Of a DNA stretch of 64,000 bases, positions 16,702 to 26,306 are shown in pieces. The notes below the pieces were generated by a model. It did not search any database, was not told the DNA's origin, and was given only the letters and a program-made list of their open reading frames with translations. Origin of the DNA: Parvibaculaceae bacterium PLY_AMNH_Bact1 (GTDB taxonomy: Bacteria; Pseudomonadota; Alphaproteobacteria; Parvibaculales; Parvibaculaceae); NCBI GenBank assembly GCA_032881465.1, contig CP126168.1:1798001-1862000 (forward strand), read 5' to 3'. The stretch's first letter is position 1, and every line of letters starts with the position of its first letter. The position numbers and the translations under genes are program-made.

Positions 16702-18180
16702 CTAGGAAAAGCCTCTGCGTACCAGGGATTTTCCACCCCGCCACATTCCATAGACAACGGCAAGAACCAACCCCAGCAAAACAATGCTGATAACGGCAAG
16801 ACTGATCAACAAGCGCTCGTACCCAGCTCTGTCAGCACCCGTCCCCGTCATTACGAGCATCCTGTGTTCTGCTTCGATGGCGTCGCCCTCGACCAGAACA
16901 GCACGTAGCCGCTCTGCAACAGCCGGGTGACTGTCGATCACATTGTCTGTCTCACCTGGGTCTCTCTCAAGATTGAAGAGCATTTCCTCATGAGAAAACT
17001 CGCCCCAGCGCAGGATGGTTGAGAGGATAAGATCCGGCACCCAGAAACTGCGCTCTCGTTTCAACTTCCACGCACCCAAGCGCACAGCATCAATTTGGCT
17101 GTTGAAGGCCTCATAGTAAAAATAGGGAATAGGATCGCCAGCATCTTCGCCGGTGAACACCGCTGTGACATCCCGCCCATCGATCACCCGATCACCGGGG
17201 ACGGTAGCTCCCGTCAGATTGGCAATCGTCGGCAATAGATCGAGCATGGAAACAGGCTCAGAGACGGTTACACCTTCAACACCGCCACCAAGGTACGCAA
17301 CGGTCGGCACCTTGTGGCCGCCGTCAAACGTCGTGCCCTTCCCATCCCGCAGCCCACCTGTCTCACCTCCATGGCTCCCCATGGGCAACCAGGGACCATT
17401 ATCACTGGTGAAGAGGATCAACGTATTTTCAAGAATGCCCGCATCTTCCAGCGCGGACACAACCTGTCCCACGCTCCAGTCAAGCTCCTGAACCACGTCG
17501 CCATAGAGACCACGCTCACTGGTCCCTAGAAAGTCCGGCGACGCATAGATCGGCACATGAGGCATGCTGTGCGCGACATAAAGGAAGAACGGCTCTTCCT
17601 TATTGGAGCTGATAAACTCAAGCGCTTTTTCGGTATAACGCTGAGTCAGATAGGCTTGATCAATCGGCTCATAGATAATTTCTTGCTCGTCATACCAAAA
17701 GAAATTTCCCATATCGTTGCTGTAGGGAACACCCTGAAAACTGTCGAAGCCCTGGTTCCATGGCATGTAGCGGTCCTGAGACCCCAGATGCCATTTACCA
17801 ACAAGGCCGGTCCGATACCCGTTCTCTTTGAGCATCTCGGCTATCGTAATTTCTTCGAGAGGCATGCCATCAGGCGAGTCTGCCTGAAACACATGGGAAA
17901 TACCCATGCGCTTGGAGTGACGCCCCGTGAGGAGCGATGCCCGCGAAGGGCTGCAGACGTTGTGTCCGGCGTAAAAATCGGTAAAGCGGATGCCCCGTGT
18001 CGCGAGGCCATCAATATGCGGCGTGGCAATGTCGGTTGCGCCGAAGGCACCAATATCCCCATAGCCCAGATCGTCCGCCAGGATGATAACAATGTTCGGC
18101 TTGTCAGTCCGCGCCTGGGCCGGAACAACAACAAGAGCTGCAAGGGCGCACAAAAGTGCCGCCCATTTTCGAAAGTCCAT
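16702..18180 (-). CDS. membrane-anchored formylglycine sulfatase
   Basis: 492 residues from ATG 18180. Signal peptide at residues 1-24 (ends PAQA), then NIVIILADDLGYGD with metal-binding Asp residues. CSPSRASLLTGR (C76) is the sulfatase signature whose Cys becomes formylglycine. LFTSDNGPW and LRDGKGTTFDGGHKVP are later family motifs. A hydrophobic helix and basic tail end the protein (ISIVLLGLVLAVVYGMW), so it is likely anchored to the inner membrane with the catalytic domain in the periplasm. Related enzymes cleave aryl or sugar sulfate esters. The substrate is unknown. It lies 29 bases after the molybdopterin oxidoreductase gene. Confidence 0.9.
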   Translation of the reverse strand: MDFRKWAALLCALAALVVVPAQARTDKPNIVIILADDLGYGDIGAFGATDIATPHIDGLATRGIRFTDFYAGHNVCSPSRASLLTGRHSKRMGISHVFQADSPDGMPLEEITIAEMLKENGYRTGLVGKWHLGSQDRYMPWNQGFDSFQGVPYSNDMGNFFWYDEQEIIYEPIDQAYLTQRYTEKALEFISSNKEEPFFLYVAHSMPHVPIYASPDFLGTSERGLYGDVVQELDWSVGQVVSALEDAGILENTLILFTSDNGPWLPMGSHGGETGGLRDGKGTTFDGGHKVPTVAYLGGGVEGVTVSEPVSMLDLLPTIANLTGATVPGDRVIDGRDVTAVFTGEDAGDPIPYFYYEAFNSQIDAVRLGAWKLKRERSFWVPDLILSTILRWGEFSHEEMLFNLERDPGETDNVIDSHPAVAERLRAVLVEGDAIEAEHRMLVMTGTGADRAGYERLLISLAVISIVLLGLVLAVVYGMWRGGKSLVRRGFS

Positions 18181-18209
18181 AATCCCCCCAGACGTGAACC
18201 CGACGCTTG

Positions 18210-18899
18210 CTACACCGAGTAGCGATCCTCTTTCCATGGATCGCCGTCATTATTGTAACCGCGGACTTCCCAGAACCCGGGCTGATCAATCTCAGAAAAC
18301 TCAATCCGCTTGATCCACTTCGCACTCTTCCAGAAATACCACTTAGGAATAATCACACGAACGGGTGCGCCATGCTCACGTGTGAGTGGCGCGCCTTCCC
18401 AGGAATGGGCCAAGAGCACATCCTCATCCTGAAACATCTCCAACCGGATGTTTGTCGTGTAACCATCGTAGGAATGAAAGATCAGATGCTTTGCAGCAGC
18501 CGTAGGCTTCACGACATCAAGAATGTGCGCACCTGATACACCATCCCAGCGGTTGTCATACCGGCTCCAGGTCGTCACGCAATGGATGTCTGAAACATGG
18601 CTGAATTGCGGCTGCGCCATGAAGCTATCCCAGTTCCATGACACAGGGTTTTCGAGAGCCCCATCAATAGTGAGCTCCCAGCTTTCCTTTGGCACGTCGG
18701 GCTGAATGCCAAGATCAAGCACCGGCCACTTGTCGACACGGTGCTGTCCCGGCGGCAACCGATCGGCCCGCCCAGCATCAGGCATGCCCGTCAGGTGACG
18801 CCCCTGCTCAGCCGTCTTCTGCTTAGACGAAATGAGCTTGTCTTTAATCTGACCAATCAAACCTTGGGGTTCACCGGACTTCTGATCGTCATCACTCAT
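18210..18899 (-). CDS. sulfite oxidase-like molybdopterin oxidoreductase
   Basis: 229 residues. The molybdenum-ligating Cys lies in DIHCVTTWSRYDNRWDGV, and HGAPVRVIIPKWYFWKSAKW is the conserved pterin-binding segment of the sulfite oxidase / YedY fold. No Tat or Sec signal is visible, so this is a cytoplasmic member of the family rather than the exported MsrP. The substrate cannot be told from sequence; sulfite is one candidate given the neighbouring sulfatase, which releases sulfate not sulfite. It sits between smpB (21 bases) and the sulfatase. Confidence 0.87.
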   Translation of the reverse strand: MSDDDQKSGEPQGLIGQIKDKLISSKQKTAEQGRHLTGMPDAGRADRLPPGQHRVDKWPVLDLGIQPDVPKESWELTIDGALENPVSWNWDSFMAQPQFSHVSDIHCVTTWSRYDNRWDGVSGAHILDVVKPTAAAKHLIFHSYDGYTTNIRLEMFQDEDVLLAHSWEGAPLTREHGAPVRVIIPKWYFWKSAKWIKRIEFSEIDQPGFWEVRGYNNDGDPWKEDRYSV

Positions 18900-18920
18900 G
18901 TCGCCTCCACCTTCAAAGAG

Positions 18921-19418
18921 TCAGCCTTTTTCTCGCATTAGCCGGGCTTTATCCCGCTGCCAGCTGCGATCTTTTTCAGTCTGACGCTTATCAGCTTGCC
19001 TCTTACCCTGGGCGAGACCAAGCTCAATTTTTACCCGGCCCTTGTCATTGAAGTAAATTTTTAGTGGGACCAGTGTCATGCCTTTACGCTGCACGGCCGC
19101 GCCCATTCTCTCAATTTCTCTTGAATGCAGCAAAAGCTTACGCACACGCTTAGGCTCATGGTTGAACCGGTTCGCCTGCAAATATTCAGGAATGAACGCA
19201 TTTACAAGAAAGGCTTCCCCGTCTTTTACTTCCGCATAGGCTTCGCCAAGGCTCGCTTTTCCCTCACGCAAGGCCTTCACCTCCGTGCCGCGCAAAACGA
19301 TACCGGCCTCAAAGACATCACCAATGGAGTAGTCGTAGCGCGCCTTTCGGTTGTCAGCGACAATCTTCTTGCCGTCTTCACCGCGTCTCTTCTTGGCGCC
19401 ACCGCTTTTGGAAGACAT
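18921..19418 (-). CDS. smpB: SsrA-binding protein SmpB
   Basis: 165 residues. Conserved core: [23 protein letters not shown] (as two adjoining blocks), [33 protein letters not shown] and the basic tail [20 protein letters not shown]. SmpB carries tmRNA to stalled ribosomes for trans-translation. No ssrA gene is in the window. It follows dapA by 12 bases, a pair common in Alphaproteobacteria. Confidence 0.96.
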   Translation of the reverse strand: MSSKSGGAKKRRGEDGKKIVADNRKARYDYSIGDVFEAGIVLRGTEVKALREGKASLGEAYAEVKDGEAFLVNAFIPEYLQANRFNHEPKRVRKLLLHSREIERMGAAVQRKGMTLVPLKIYFNDKGRVKIELGLAQGKRQADKRQTEKDRSWQRDKARLMREKG

Positions 19419-19430
19419 GGGTCCTTACTG

Positions 19431-20303
19431 CTAAAGCAGCCCTGCATGTTTAAGCGCTGCATCAACAGCAACACGCGTCGAAGGCTCAACAGGAACGAGC
19501 GGCAAGCGAATTTCGCTCCCGCACATGCCTAGTTTCTCAAGCGCATATTTCGCAGGTGCCGGGCTTGCTTCCAGGAAGAGTGCTGTATGAAGCGGCATCA
19601 GCTTGTCCTGAAGCTCAAGCGCTGCATCAAAGTTGCCCTGCAGACAGGCATTCTGGAATTGTGCGCAGAGCTTCGGAGCAACGTTCGCGGCAACCGAAAT
19701 ACACCCATGTCCGCCATGAGCCATATAGCCGAGCGCTGTGGCGTCTTCACCCGAAAGCTGATTGAAATCAGGGCCCATCGCTAAACGCTGCGAACTCACC
19801 CGCGAAAGATCTGCCGTCGCATCCTTCACACCCACAATATTCTCGAGCTTTGAAAGCTCAGTCATTGTTTCAACGCTCATATCGATCACACTGCGACCCG
19901 GAATATTGTAGATCAGGATCGGGATATCGACCGCGTCATTAAGCGCTTTGAAGTGCGCATAGAGGCCCGGTTGCGTGGGCTTGTTATAATAGGGCGTTAC
20001 CACCAGGGCACCGTCAGCGCCCACCTCTTTGGCATGCCGGGTAAACTCCAGAGCTTCCGCCGTATTATTGGAGCCGGTCCCAGCAATGACCGGAATACGT
20101 CCAGCTGTCACGTCAACACAGTGCGCCACAACACCCATATGCTCTTCAGCACTCAGCGTCGGCGACTCCCCGGTCGTCCCACATGGAACAAGTCCATGGG
20201 TGCCTTCTGCGATATGCCACTCCACCAGACGCGCAAAAGCGTCTTTGTCGACCGCACCGTTTTTGAACGGTGTGACAAGCGCGACAATTGACCCTTTAAA
20301 CAT
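19431..20303 (-). CDS. dapA: 4-hydroxy-tetrahydrodipicolinate synthase
   Basis: 290 residues from ATG 20303 ([13 protein letters not shown]), with AGGAG upstream; an extension to 20339 is not conserved. [37 protein letters not shown] and IYNIPGRS are the DapA motifs; the Schiff-base Lys is in [10 protein letters not shown]. It makes the first dedicated intermediate of lysine and diaminopimelate synthesis from pyruvate and aspartate semialdehyde. smpB follows after 12 bases. Confidence 0.96.
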   Translation of the reverse strand: MFKGSIVALVTPFKNGAVDKDAFARLVEWHIAEGTHGLVPCGTTGESPTLSAEEHMGVVAHCVDVTAGRIPVIAGTGSNNTAEALEFTRHAKEVGADGALVVTPYYNKPTQPGLYAHFKALNDAVDIPILIYNIPGRSVIDMSVETMTELSKLENIVGVKDATADLSRVSSQRLAMGPDFNQLSGEDATALGYMAHGGHGCISVAANVAPKLCAQFQNACLQGNFDAALELQDKLMPLHTALFLEASPAPAKYALEKLGMCGSEIRLPLVPVEPSTRVAVDAALKHAGLL

Positions 20304-20648
20304 CTCTCTGGCTCCTGAGTGAACATGATTGGCCGCCACAGGTTAACCCCACGGGCGGCTCTCTATTGTGAGGCGCGGACCATACAGCCAAATCTCGTCA
20401 AATCGCAACAAAATGAAGCGCTTAGCAGGCCAAATTAACCAGACGGGGTGTCGCATGAACCTGTGACTGGCAAGTGATCGCCGACAATTGTACGCTTTTT
20501 CTCTGGAAGCACCGTTTTCTGATTCCGGTGAGAGCCTTTGCCACAAAAAAGGCGACTTCACAGGCAAAACAATGAGTGTTTCCTTCAAATTGAGTCGGCA
20601 CTGGAAAGTCTGATCCAGCAGCCAAAAGCAGGAGAGGTTTGGGCCCAA
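20304..20648. other. divergent intergenic region, dapA / lytic transglycosylase
   Basis: About 345 bases between divergent genes. I see no convincing gene or RNA. The frame of the transglycosylase stays open back to 20538, but that stretch has no signal-peptide or conserved character. Promoters for both genes must lie here; none stands out by eye. Confidence 0.5.
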
Positions 20649-22994
20649 GTGGGGTATCGCGAGTTGAGTCCATCTTTTGCCGGTCTAAAAGCCAGCGCAT
20701 TAGGCCTAGCGGTCACTTTTGCGCTCAGCACGGCTGCGCTTGGTGCAGTCCCCATTCCTTTGACGAAGCCAACGCCTCCACCCCCGTCAGAACTCCTGAG
20801 TGAGGCCGATGGCCATGCGCTATGGGATGGCCTTGATGCGCGGGAAAAAGGCAAATGGATGGAAGTTCGCACCTTCAGCCGCCAGATTGCTGATCCGACG
20901 GCGAAAGCCATCCTCAACTGGCTGCGCTTCCAGAAGGAAGGAACCGGGTCCACTGTCGCAGAGGTCGTCGCTTTTCAGGAACAATACCCCCACTGGCCAA
21001 GACAGGACCGCCTCTCTCGCCGCGCTGAGGAGGCACTCACCGACTATCCCATGCGTGATGCGGATGTCATTGCCTGGTTTGCCACCCGCGACCCCCTCAC
21101 CGGCGAAGGCAAAGTTCGGCTGGGCGAAGCCCTCTTAAACAGCGGCCAGCAGGTTGAAGGCGCTACATGGATCCAGCGAGCCTGGGTAGAACACCAGTTC
21201 TCAAGATCGCGGGAAGCAGAAATCCTCAAAAAATATGGGACGCACCTACCGGCACAAGCGCACGAAGACCGGCTCAACCGCCTGATCTGGGAACAGAGAT
21301 TCTCAGACGGTCGCCGGATGCTCCAACTGGTCAATGCGGAAGCACGAGCATTGGCAGATGCGCGCTTAAAGCTCGCCTCCCGGTCTCGCGGTGCTGAAAG
21401 CGCTGTCACCCGGGTCCCGGCGAGCCTGCGCACCGATGCAGGCCTTCTCTTTGACCACGCTCGGTATCTCAGGCGACGCGGCCAGGAGCAGACAGCCATT
21501 CCGCTTCTCCTAACGCCTCCCACCGCAACCCATTCCATCGCCCGGCCCGACCGAGCTTGGACAGAACGAAAAATCCTTGCTCGCAAAGCACTTAAAGAGG
21601 GTCACTACCAGGAAGCTTACGGTCTGGCGACCGGCCACGGCCACGCGCGAGGCGTTGCTTTTGCGGAAGGTGAGTTCCTCGCTGGCTGGATTGCACTTCA
21701 ATATCTAAACGATGCCGACAGAGCCTTTGTGCATTTCCAGACCCTTGCAGCAGGCGTCAAAACGCCCATCAGCAAATCCCGTGGCGCTTATTGGATGGGG
21801 CGCGCTGCCGAAGCGCGCGGTCGTGCGGACGAAGCACGCACCTACTACCAGCAAGCAAGCAGCCACCCCACAACCTTCTACGGTCAGTTAGCTACTTCAA
21901 GACTGTCGTCAAACGGCAATCCATTGCTGCAGCTGCCAACGGCTCCAACGCCGACCGCGGCTCACAGCGGGGCGCTCGCCGCTTCAGACATGGTTCGTGC
22001 CTTTGAGCTCCTGAACGAAGCTGGGGAGGATAGTCTTGCCCGCAGTTTTGTTATTGAGATGGCGAACACGCTTCCTGATGCAATAACGCTGGCCGCTTTG
22101 GCGGACCTTATGGTCGAACGCGATCTGCCCAACCTGTCGGTGCGGGTCGCAAAAATTGCCGCTGGCCGCGGCATCTCACTGCCAGAGCGAAGCTACCCGA
22201 CCGCCGTACTCCCCGCTTTTACCCAGAGGGGAAAACCAGTTGAACCGGCGCTTGTTTATGGCCTGTCCCGCCAGGAAAGCGAATTTAACCCGCGCGCCGT
22301 GAGCCATGCCGGCGCCCGCGGTCTCATGCAGCTCATGCCGAGAACCGCCCGCGCGGTTGCGCGCCAGATCGGTGTGCCCTATCGACGCGCGCGCCTCACC
22401 GACGACCCGAGTTACAATGCCACCTTGGGTTCTGCGCACCTTAGCGATCTTTTGGATGATTTCGCTGGCTCCTACATCATGACCATCGCTGCCTACAATG
22501 CCGGCGCCCACAGAGTCTCGCAGTGGGTCGAACGCTATGGTGACCCCCGCGATCCTGCGGTTGATCCGATTGACTGGATGGAGAACATACCCTTCACGGA
22601 GACCCGCAACTACGTGCAGCGTGTCATTGAAAATGTACAGGTCTACCGCTCACGCCTTCAGGGACGAGCTGTCGACCTGAAGATTGAGCAGGACATCGCA
22701 CGGTATGATGGGTCCGCTCCCATCATCCGACCAACGCCACAGCCACGGGCCCAACTAACACCACTGGTAGTCCCAACAACGCCGCCTCCCCGATTGCTGT
22801 TCCGGCCCCCCCCACAGCCGCCACTTTGCCGCCGACAAGACGCGATATTCCGGCACCAAATCCCGCACGCCAACCCGAAGCACCACAAGTCTCTACTCCG
22901 CCAGCCCCCGTACCACCAGTTTCTACACCAGCAGCCGCGCCAACCACGCTGCCAATCCCGGCTGCCGTTGCACCAGCCGCAGCCGCATCCATAA
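20649..22994 (+). CDS. slt: soluble lytic murein transglycosylase with out-of-frame C-terminal tail
   Basis: About 781 residues from GTG 20649, chosen because GGAGAGG lies 11 bases upstream and a normal signal peptide follows (ASALGLAVTFALSTAALGA). An ATG at 20538 is the alternative. A long alpha-helical superhelix is followed by the SLT domain: YGLSRQESEFNPRAVSHAGA (catalytic Glu), GLMQLMPRTARAV and IAAYNAGAHRVSQW. It cleaves peptidoglycan to 1,6-anhydromuropeptides in the periplasm. After about residue 715 the chain is Pro-rich; beyond an eight-C run at 22806-22813 this frame becomes His/Gln-rich and non-natural, while the -1 frame continues a clean Pro/Ala-rich tail to 23356. The enzyme domain itself is intact. 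Confidence 0.88.
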   Translation: MGYRELSPSFAGLKASALGLAVTFALSTAALGAVPIPLTKPTPPPPSELLSEADGHALWDGLDAREKGKWMEVRTFSRQIADPTAKAILNWLRFQKEGTGSTVAEVVAFQEQYPHWPRQDRLSRRAEEALTDYPMRDADVIAWFATRDPLTGEGKVRLGEALLNSGQQVEGATWIQRAWVEHQFSRSREAEILKKYGTHLPAQAHEDRLNRLIWEQRFSDGRRMLQLVNAEARALADARLKLASRSRGAESAVTRVPASLRTDAGLLFDHARYLRRRGQEQTAIPLLLTPPTATHSIARPDRAWTERKILARKALKEGHYQEAYGLATGHGHARGVAFAEGEFLAGWIALQYLNDADRAFVHFQTLAAGVKTPISKSRGAYWMGRAAEARGRADEARTYYQQASSHPTTFYGQLATSRLSSNGNPLLQLPTAPTPTAAHSGALAASDMVRAFELLNEAGEDSLARSFVIEMANTLPDAITLAALADLMVERDLPNLSVRVAKIAAGRGISLPERSYPTAVLPAFTQRGKPVEPALVYGLSRQESEFNPRAVSHAGARGLMQLMPRTARAVARQIGVPYRRARLTDDPSYNATLGSAHLSDLLDDFAGSYIMTIAAYNAGAHRVSQWVERYGDPRDPAVDPIDWMENIPFTETRNYVQRVIENVQVYRSRLQGRAVDLKIEQDIARYDGSAPIIRPTPQPRAQLTPLVVPTTPPPRLLFRPPPQPPLCRRQDAIFRHQIPHANPKHHKSLLRQPPYHQFLHQQPRQPRCQSRLPLHQPQPHP

Positions 22995-23356
22995 AGGTTC
23001 CTGCTTCCACTCTGGATGTTCCAGCGGATGTGACCCTGGTGGATGGGGCGATGATGCCGGTCGTGGAAGAAGATGACCCAAACTATCAACCACCAGTAGT
23101 CGCTGCTCCCACACCAGCCATGCCTAGTTTGATTCCGCCAGCTGCCCCGGAGGCGCCGGTATTGACCGCGCCAGAGCCTCAGCCGATCGCCCGCAGCACT
23201 GCCCCTATCACCCTGAGGCCACCACCTGGAATTGATGCCCCACGGGCACCCGCTGCTTTCAAACCGACCCAACAAGTCATTGTGCAGCCTGCAGCCCCAT
23301 CGACTCAGGAACCCGGCACCATGTTGCCAATCCCAGATGACGGGGTAGGCGGATAA
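22811..23356 (+). other. Pro/Ala-rich tail of the transglycosylase in the -1 frame
   Basis: An open frame of about 180 residues without a convincing start of its own (a TTG at 22826 has no ribosome binding site). It is rich in Pro, Ala, Thr and Val (for example PAPVPPVSTPAAAPTTLP), lacks any domain and ends IPDDGVGG. It lines up with the end of the lytic transglycosylase if the C8 run at 22806-22813 is read with one extra base or a -1 slip. I regard it as the natural C-terminus of slt. Confidence 0.7.
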
Positions 23357-23422
23357 AAGTCCCTTGCGACTTGCGCCCGGACTTCCGATGATTGCTAAAG
23401 AGCAATTTGGAGACGCAAGCGC

Positions 23423-24286
23423 ATGACATTTCAGGACATTTACTACTATTCCCAGGAAGGCCTGAAACTCTATGCAAGAGACTATGGCTCGCGCACATCA
23501 CAAAAAACGCCCATCCTCTGCCTGCCGGGACTGACTAGAAACTCAAAGGACTTCGCCGACCTTGCCGAAAGGCTGTCGGGCGATCGGCGTGTCATCTGTC
23601 CCGACTTCAGAGGCCGCGGAAAATCAGAATATGCCAAGGGCTGGACTGATTACACACCTCTCAATGAGATGCGCGATACACTTGATCTGATGGCCGCAGC
23701 AGGCGTGAACCATGCGATCATTGTGGGGACTTCTCGCGGCGGACTTGTCGCCATGAATATGGCCCTCCATCGCCCAACAGCCATAAAAGGTATCGTCATG
23801 AACGATATTGGTCCCGAAGTTGCCAAATCGGGCATTGATCGGATCATGGCCTATGCGGGAAAGATGGAAGTCCCCCCAACCTGGGAAGATGCGGCGATCA
23901 CCATAAGACAGATGAATGAGCGCTATTTCCCAAACATGCCCGGCGAAAAATGGCATGCCTTTGCGCGCATGACCTTTCGCGATGAAGATGGCAAACCAGC
24001 AATGGACTATGACGCCGCGATCGGCACTGGTCTGCGCCGTGCGGCAAAACTCATGCGCGGAAACATACCGACCATGTGGAAGGAATTCCGCGCCCTCTCC
24101 CACGTGCCGGTCCTTTTGGTGCGGGGAGAAAACTCCGATCTGCTATCGACGGCGACGGCTGAGAGAATGGCCACTGAGCACCCGGGACTATCCCTAATGA
24201 CGGCAAAGGACCGGGGGCACGCGCCCTTTCTAGACGAACCTGAAGTCACCGACGCGATAGATACCTTTTTGGCAAAGCTGCACTAA
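23423..24286 (+). CDS. alpha/beta hydrolase
   Basis: 287 residues. Nucleophile elbow GTSRGG (Ser), oxyanion region LCLPGLTRNSKDF, PDFRGRGKSEYA, acid residue likely in VRGENSDLLS and catalytic His in DRGHAPFLDEP: a full triad. GGAGACGC precedes the ATG. The pattern is that of small esterase or C-C hydrolase type enzymes with a cap; the substrate is not predictable. It converges with the metallo-beta-lactamase-fold gene, 6 bases apart. Confidence 0.85.
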   Translation: MTFQDIYYYSQEGLKLYARDYGSRTSQKTPILCLPGLTRNSKDFADLAERLSGDRRVICPDFRGRGKSEYAKGWTDYTPLNEMRDTLDLMAAAGVNHAIIVGTSRGGLVAMNMALHRPTAIKGIVMNDIGPEVAKSGIDRIMAYAGKMEVPPTWEDAAITIRQMNERYFPNMPGEKWHAFARMTFRDEDGKPAMDYDAAIGTGLRRAAKLMRGNIPTMWKEFRALSHVPVLLVRGENSDLLSTATAERMATEHPGLSLMTAKDRGHAPFLDEPEVTDAIDTFLAKLH

Positions 24287-24292
24287 CAACAC

Positions 24293-25315
24293 CTATTGCT
24301 TGAAGAGAACGACCTCTTCCCACATGGGAAAGAGTGCCGCATCGATACCGTCGTTCCGCGCATTTTCCAGCGCATAATTGACGCCGGCCTCAGCTTGGAA
24401 ATCCAAAACCCGCGACCAGAGCATGTTCGGCATGACGGGCTTGTCCTGAAGTGGATCGGTCAGACTGTCCCAATGGACGGGAAAAACCCGGTCAGGGCGA
24501 AGCACCCGAACAATTTGCTCCCAATAGTCCTGTTGATAGGGCTTCGTCTGCGCGGCCACCCCACCAACGCCAAGGATCACAACGTCTGCACGGTACTCAT
24601 CAAGCGCGCCAGTCACGTACCCCGCACTCCCTTGCAGCAGGAATGCCCCCAGCGGGTGGGCCACATGAATGGAGTAAGCCCCACCCATTTTATAGTCGAG
24701 AGCATTGACCGGCGGGATAAGGGGTTCTGTGATGACCGGATCTTCGAGCGCTGCTGCAGCCATATCGGGATCAGGAAACTGGAAATGTTGTGACTTGATG
24801 AGCGTCACCGTGAAGTCCCCAAACCGGATCGGTTCTTCAGAACCGACCACGCGGATCTGATCTTCCGGCAATCCCCAGCCCCTCCCGATATTCGCGGTCG
24901 ATTCAGAACCAACAAGAAGAGCGCCCGTTCGCCGTGCGACCTCTGGCGAGTCCATCGCGTGATCATAGTGGCTGTGGACAGGAATGACCGCCGCCACGTC
25001 CCCAATCTCGCCTTTGGTCATCGCGTCAGAAATCGCTTCCATATCTGGAGCAATCTTGCCGAACAAAAGCTCGCCCGTCGACGGACGGCTAAACCAGCCA
25101 TCTGTCAGAAGCGTCGTGGTTCCGTCCGATATGAGCAGGTTGGTATTGCCCATGTAACGGACAGTAATGGCAGGTGTGGTGGGTTTGTCAGACGCGATGA
25201 AATGGCCGTCAAATGAACTCAGGTCATCCCGGACAAACATTAAAGTCGCGAGCGCAATGCCAAGACAGACAGCTATACTGCCGACAACATAAAGTCCTAT
25301 CCGTACAATTTTCAT
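24293..25315 (-). CDS. membrane-anchored metallo-beta-lactamase-fold hydrolase
   Basis: 340 residues. N-terminal membrane helix at about residues 7-28 (IGLYVVGSIAVCLGIALATL). Metal motif VHSHYDHAMDSP (HxHxDH), with LIKSQHFQFPDPD and VFPVHWDSLTDP later. The chain resembles the UlaG/YcjR-like L-ascorbate lactonase group of the fold more than beta-lactamases. The catalytic part should face the periplasm. Substrate unknown. The following gene on the same strand is another metallo-beta-lactamase-fold enzyme, 45 bases away, so they may share a transcript. Confidence 0.82.
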   Translation of the reverse strand: MKIVRIGLYVVGSIAVCLGIALATLMFVRDDLSSFDGHFIASDKPTTPAITVRYMGNTNLLISDGTTTLLTDGWFSRPSTGELLFGKIAPDMEAISDAMTKGEIGDVAAVIPVHSHYDHAMDSPEVARRTGALLVGSESTANIGRGWGLPEDQIRVVGSEEPIRFGDFTVTLIKSQHFQFPDPDMAAAALEDPVITEPLIPPVNALDYKMGGAYSIHVAHPLGAFLLQGSAGYVTGALDEYRADVVILGVGGVAAQTKPYQQDYWEQIVRVLRPDRVFPVHWDSLTDPLQDKPVMPNMLWSRVLDFQAEAGVNYALENARNDGIDAALFPMWEEVVLFKQ

Positions 25316-25360
25316 GGCTCCCCCAAGCCTTTTACAGGTCTTCTCTATTGCGACGCTTGC

Positions 25361-26212
25361 CTATACATCCAGACGAAAAGCATCACCGTCCTTTTTGATA
25401 TGCCCTGCCGTCGGTGTCGCAAAATGTGTCCCGATAACCAGCATAGGTGTATCCGCGTAGCGAGCAAAGACGTCCCGCCGCGTCGCCTCACTCTGCGTGG
25501 GATCATAATCGACAACAGCGCACCAATCAGGGCGAGCTAGCTGACACGGATGATGAATAAAGTCCCCTGTGATGATCGCGTCGTCCCCTTTGGAGCTCAG
25601 ACGCACACTCACATGGCCTGGCGTGTGCCCCACTGTTGGCTCCAGCCAGATGCCATCACAAATCTCATGGTCCAGCGGGATAAGGTCAACGAGCCCTGCA
25701 TCAAACACGGGCTTCACCGAGTCCGCAAACACAGCTTTCTGGCCGGCATCACTCTCCTGGGATTGCCAATAGGTGAATTCAGTTTCCGCCATCAGGTATC
25801 GCGCATTTGGGAAGGTTGGGACCCACTTGCCATCAACCAGCATTGTATTCCAGCCCACATGATCAACATGGAGATGCGTACACATTACAGTGTCAATGTC
25901 TTCACGCGCATATCCAGCCTTCTGTAGGTCATCCAAAAAGGGAAGGTCGAGGTGGCTCCAGGTCGGAATTTCCCGCTCTTTGTCATTGCCAATGCAGGTA
26001 TCCACGACAATCTTGCGTTCACCTGTGTCGATGACCAAGGCGTGAACACTCATAATGAGGTGTCCATCAGGTGTCATGAAGTGTGGGGCCATCCACTTGA
26101 AGTCGCGAACTGCTTCAGGCGTTGCTTGCGGCAAAAGGAATTTGGTGCCACCGGCGACCTCAATTTCGATAACCCGCGTAACGGTGAAATCTCCCACCTG
26201 CCACTTATTCAT
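25361..26212 (-). CDS. metallo-beta-lactamase-fold hydrolase (lactonase-like)
   Basis: 283 residues from ATG 26212, preceded by AAGGGGGAAG. Metal motif CTHLHVDHVGWN, then PTVGHTPGHVSV, IITGDFIHHPCQ and VIGTHFATPTAGHI give all seven expected metal ligands. No signal peptide. Similar proteins are annotated as quorum-quenching lactonases or as methyl parathion hydrolase-like enzymes, but the exact substrate cannot be read from sequence. The gene lies upstream of the membrane-anchored relative and divergent from the BadI-like gene. Confidence 0.85.
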   Translation of the reverse strand: MNKWQVGDFTVTRVIEIEVAGGTKFLLPQATPEAVRDFKWMAPHFMTPDGHLIMSVHALVIDTGERKIVVDTCIGNDKEREIPTWSHLDLPFLDDLQKAGYAREDIDTVMCTHLHVDHVGWNTMLVDGKWVPTFPNARYLMAETEFTYWQSQESDAGQKAVFADSVKPVFDAGLVDLIPLDHEICDGIWLEPTVGHTPGHVSVRLSSKGDDAIITGDFIHHPCQLARPDWCAVVDYDPTQSEATRRDVFARYADTPMLVIGTHFATPTAGHIKKDGDAFRLDV

Positions 26213-26306
26213 GCTTCCCCCTTTGACCGGACGCCCCTGCCCTTTATCGTTGGGAAAACCGTAAACAGATTGGCGGGCGCCGTCCATGCCGACAAAGGAG
26301 ACCAGT

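Noticed and set aside
22658-23275. Minus-strand frame rich in Trp, Gly and Arg opposite the Pro-rich slt tail
   Set aside because: The composition is the antisense image of the Pro/Thr/Ala-rich tail; no start signal.
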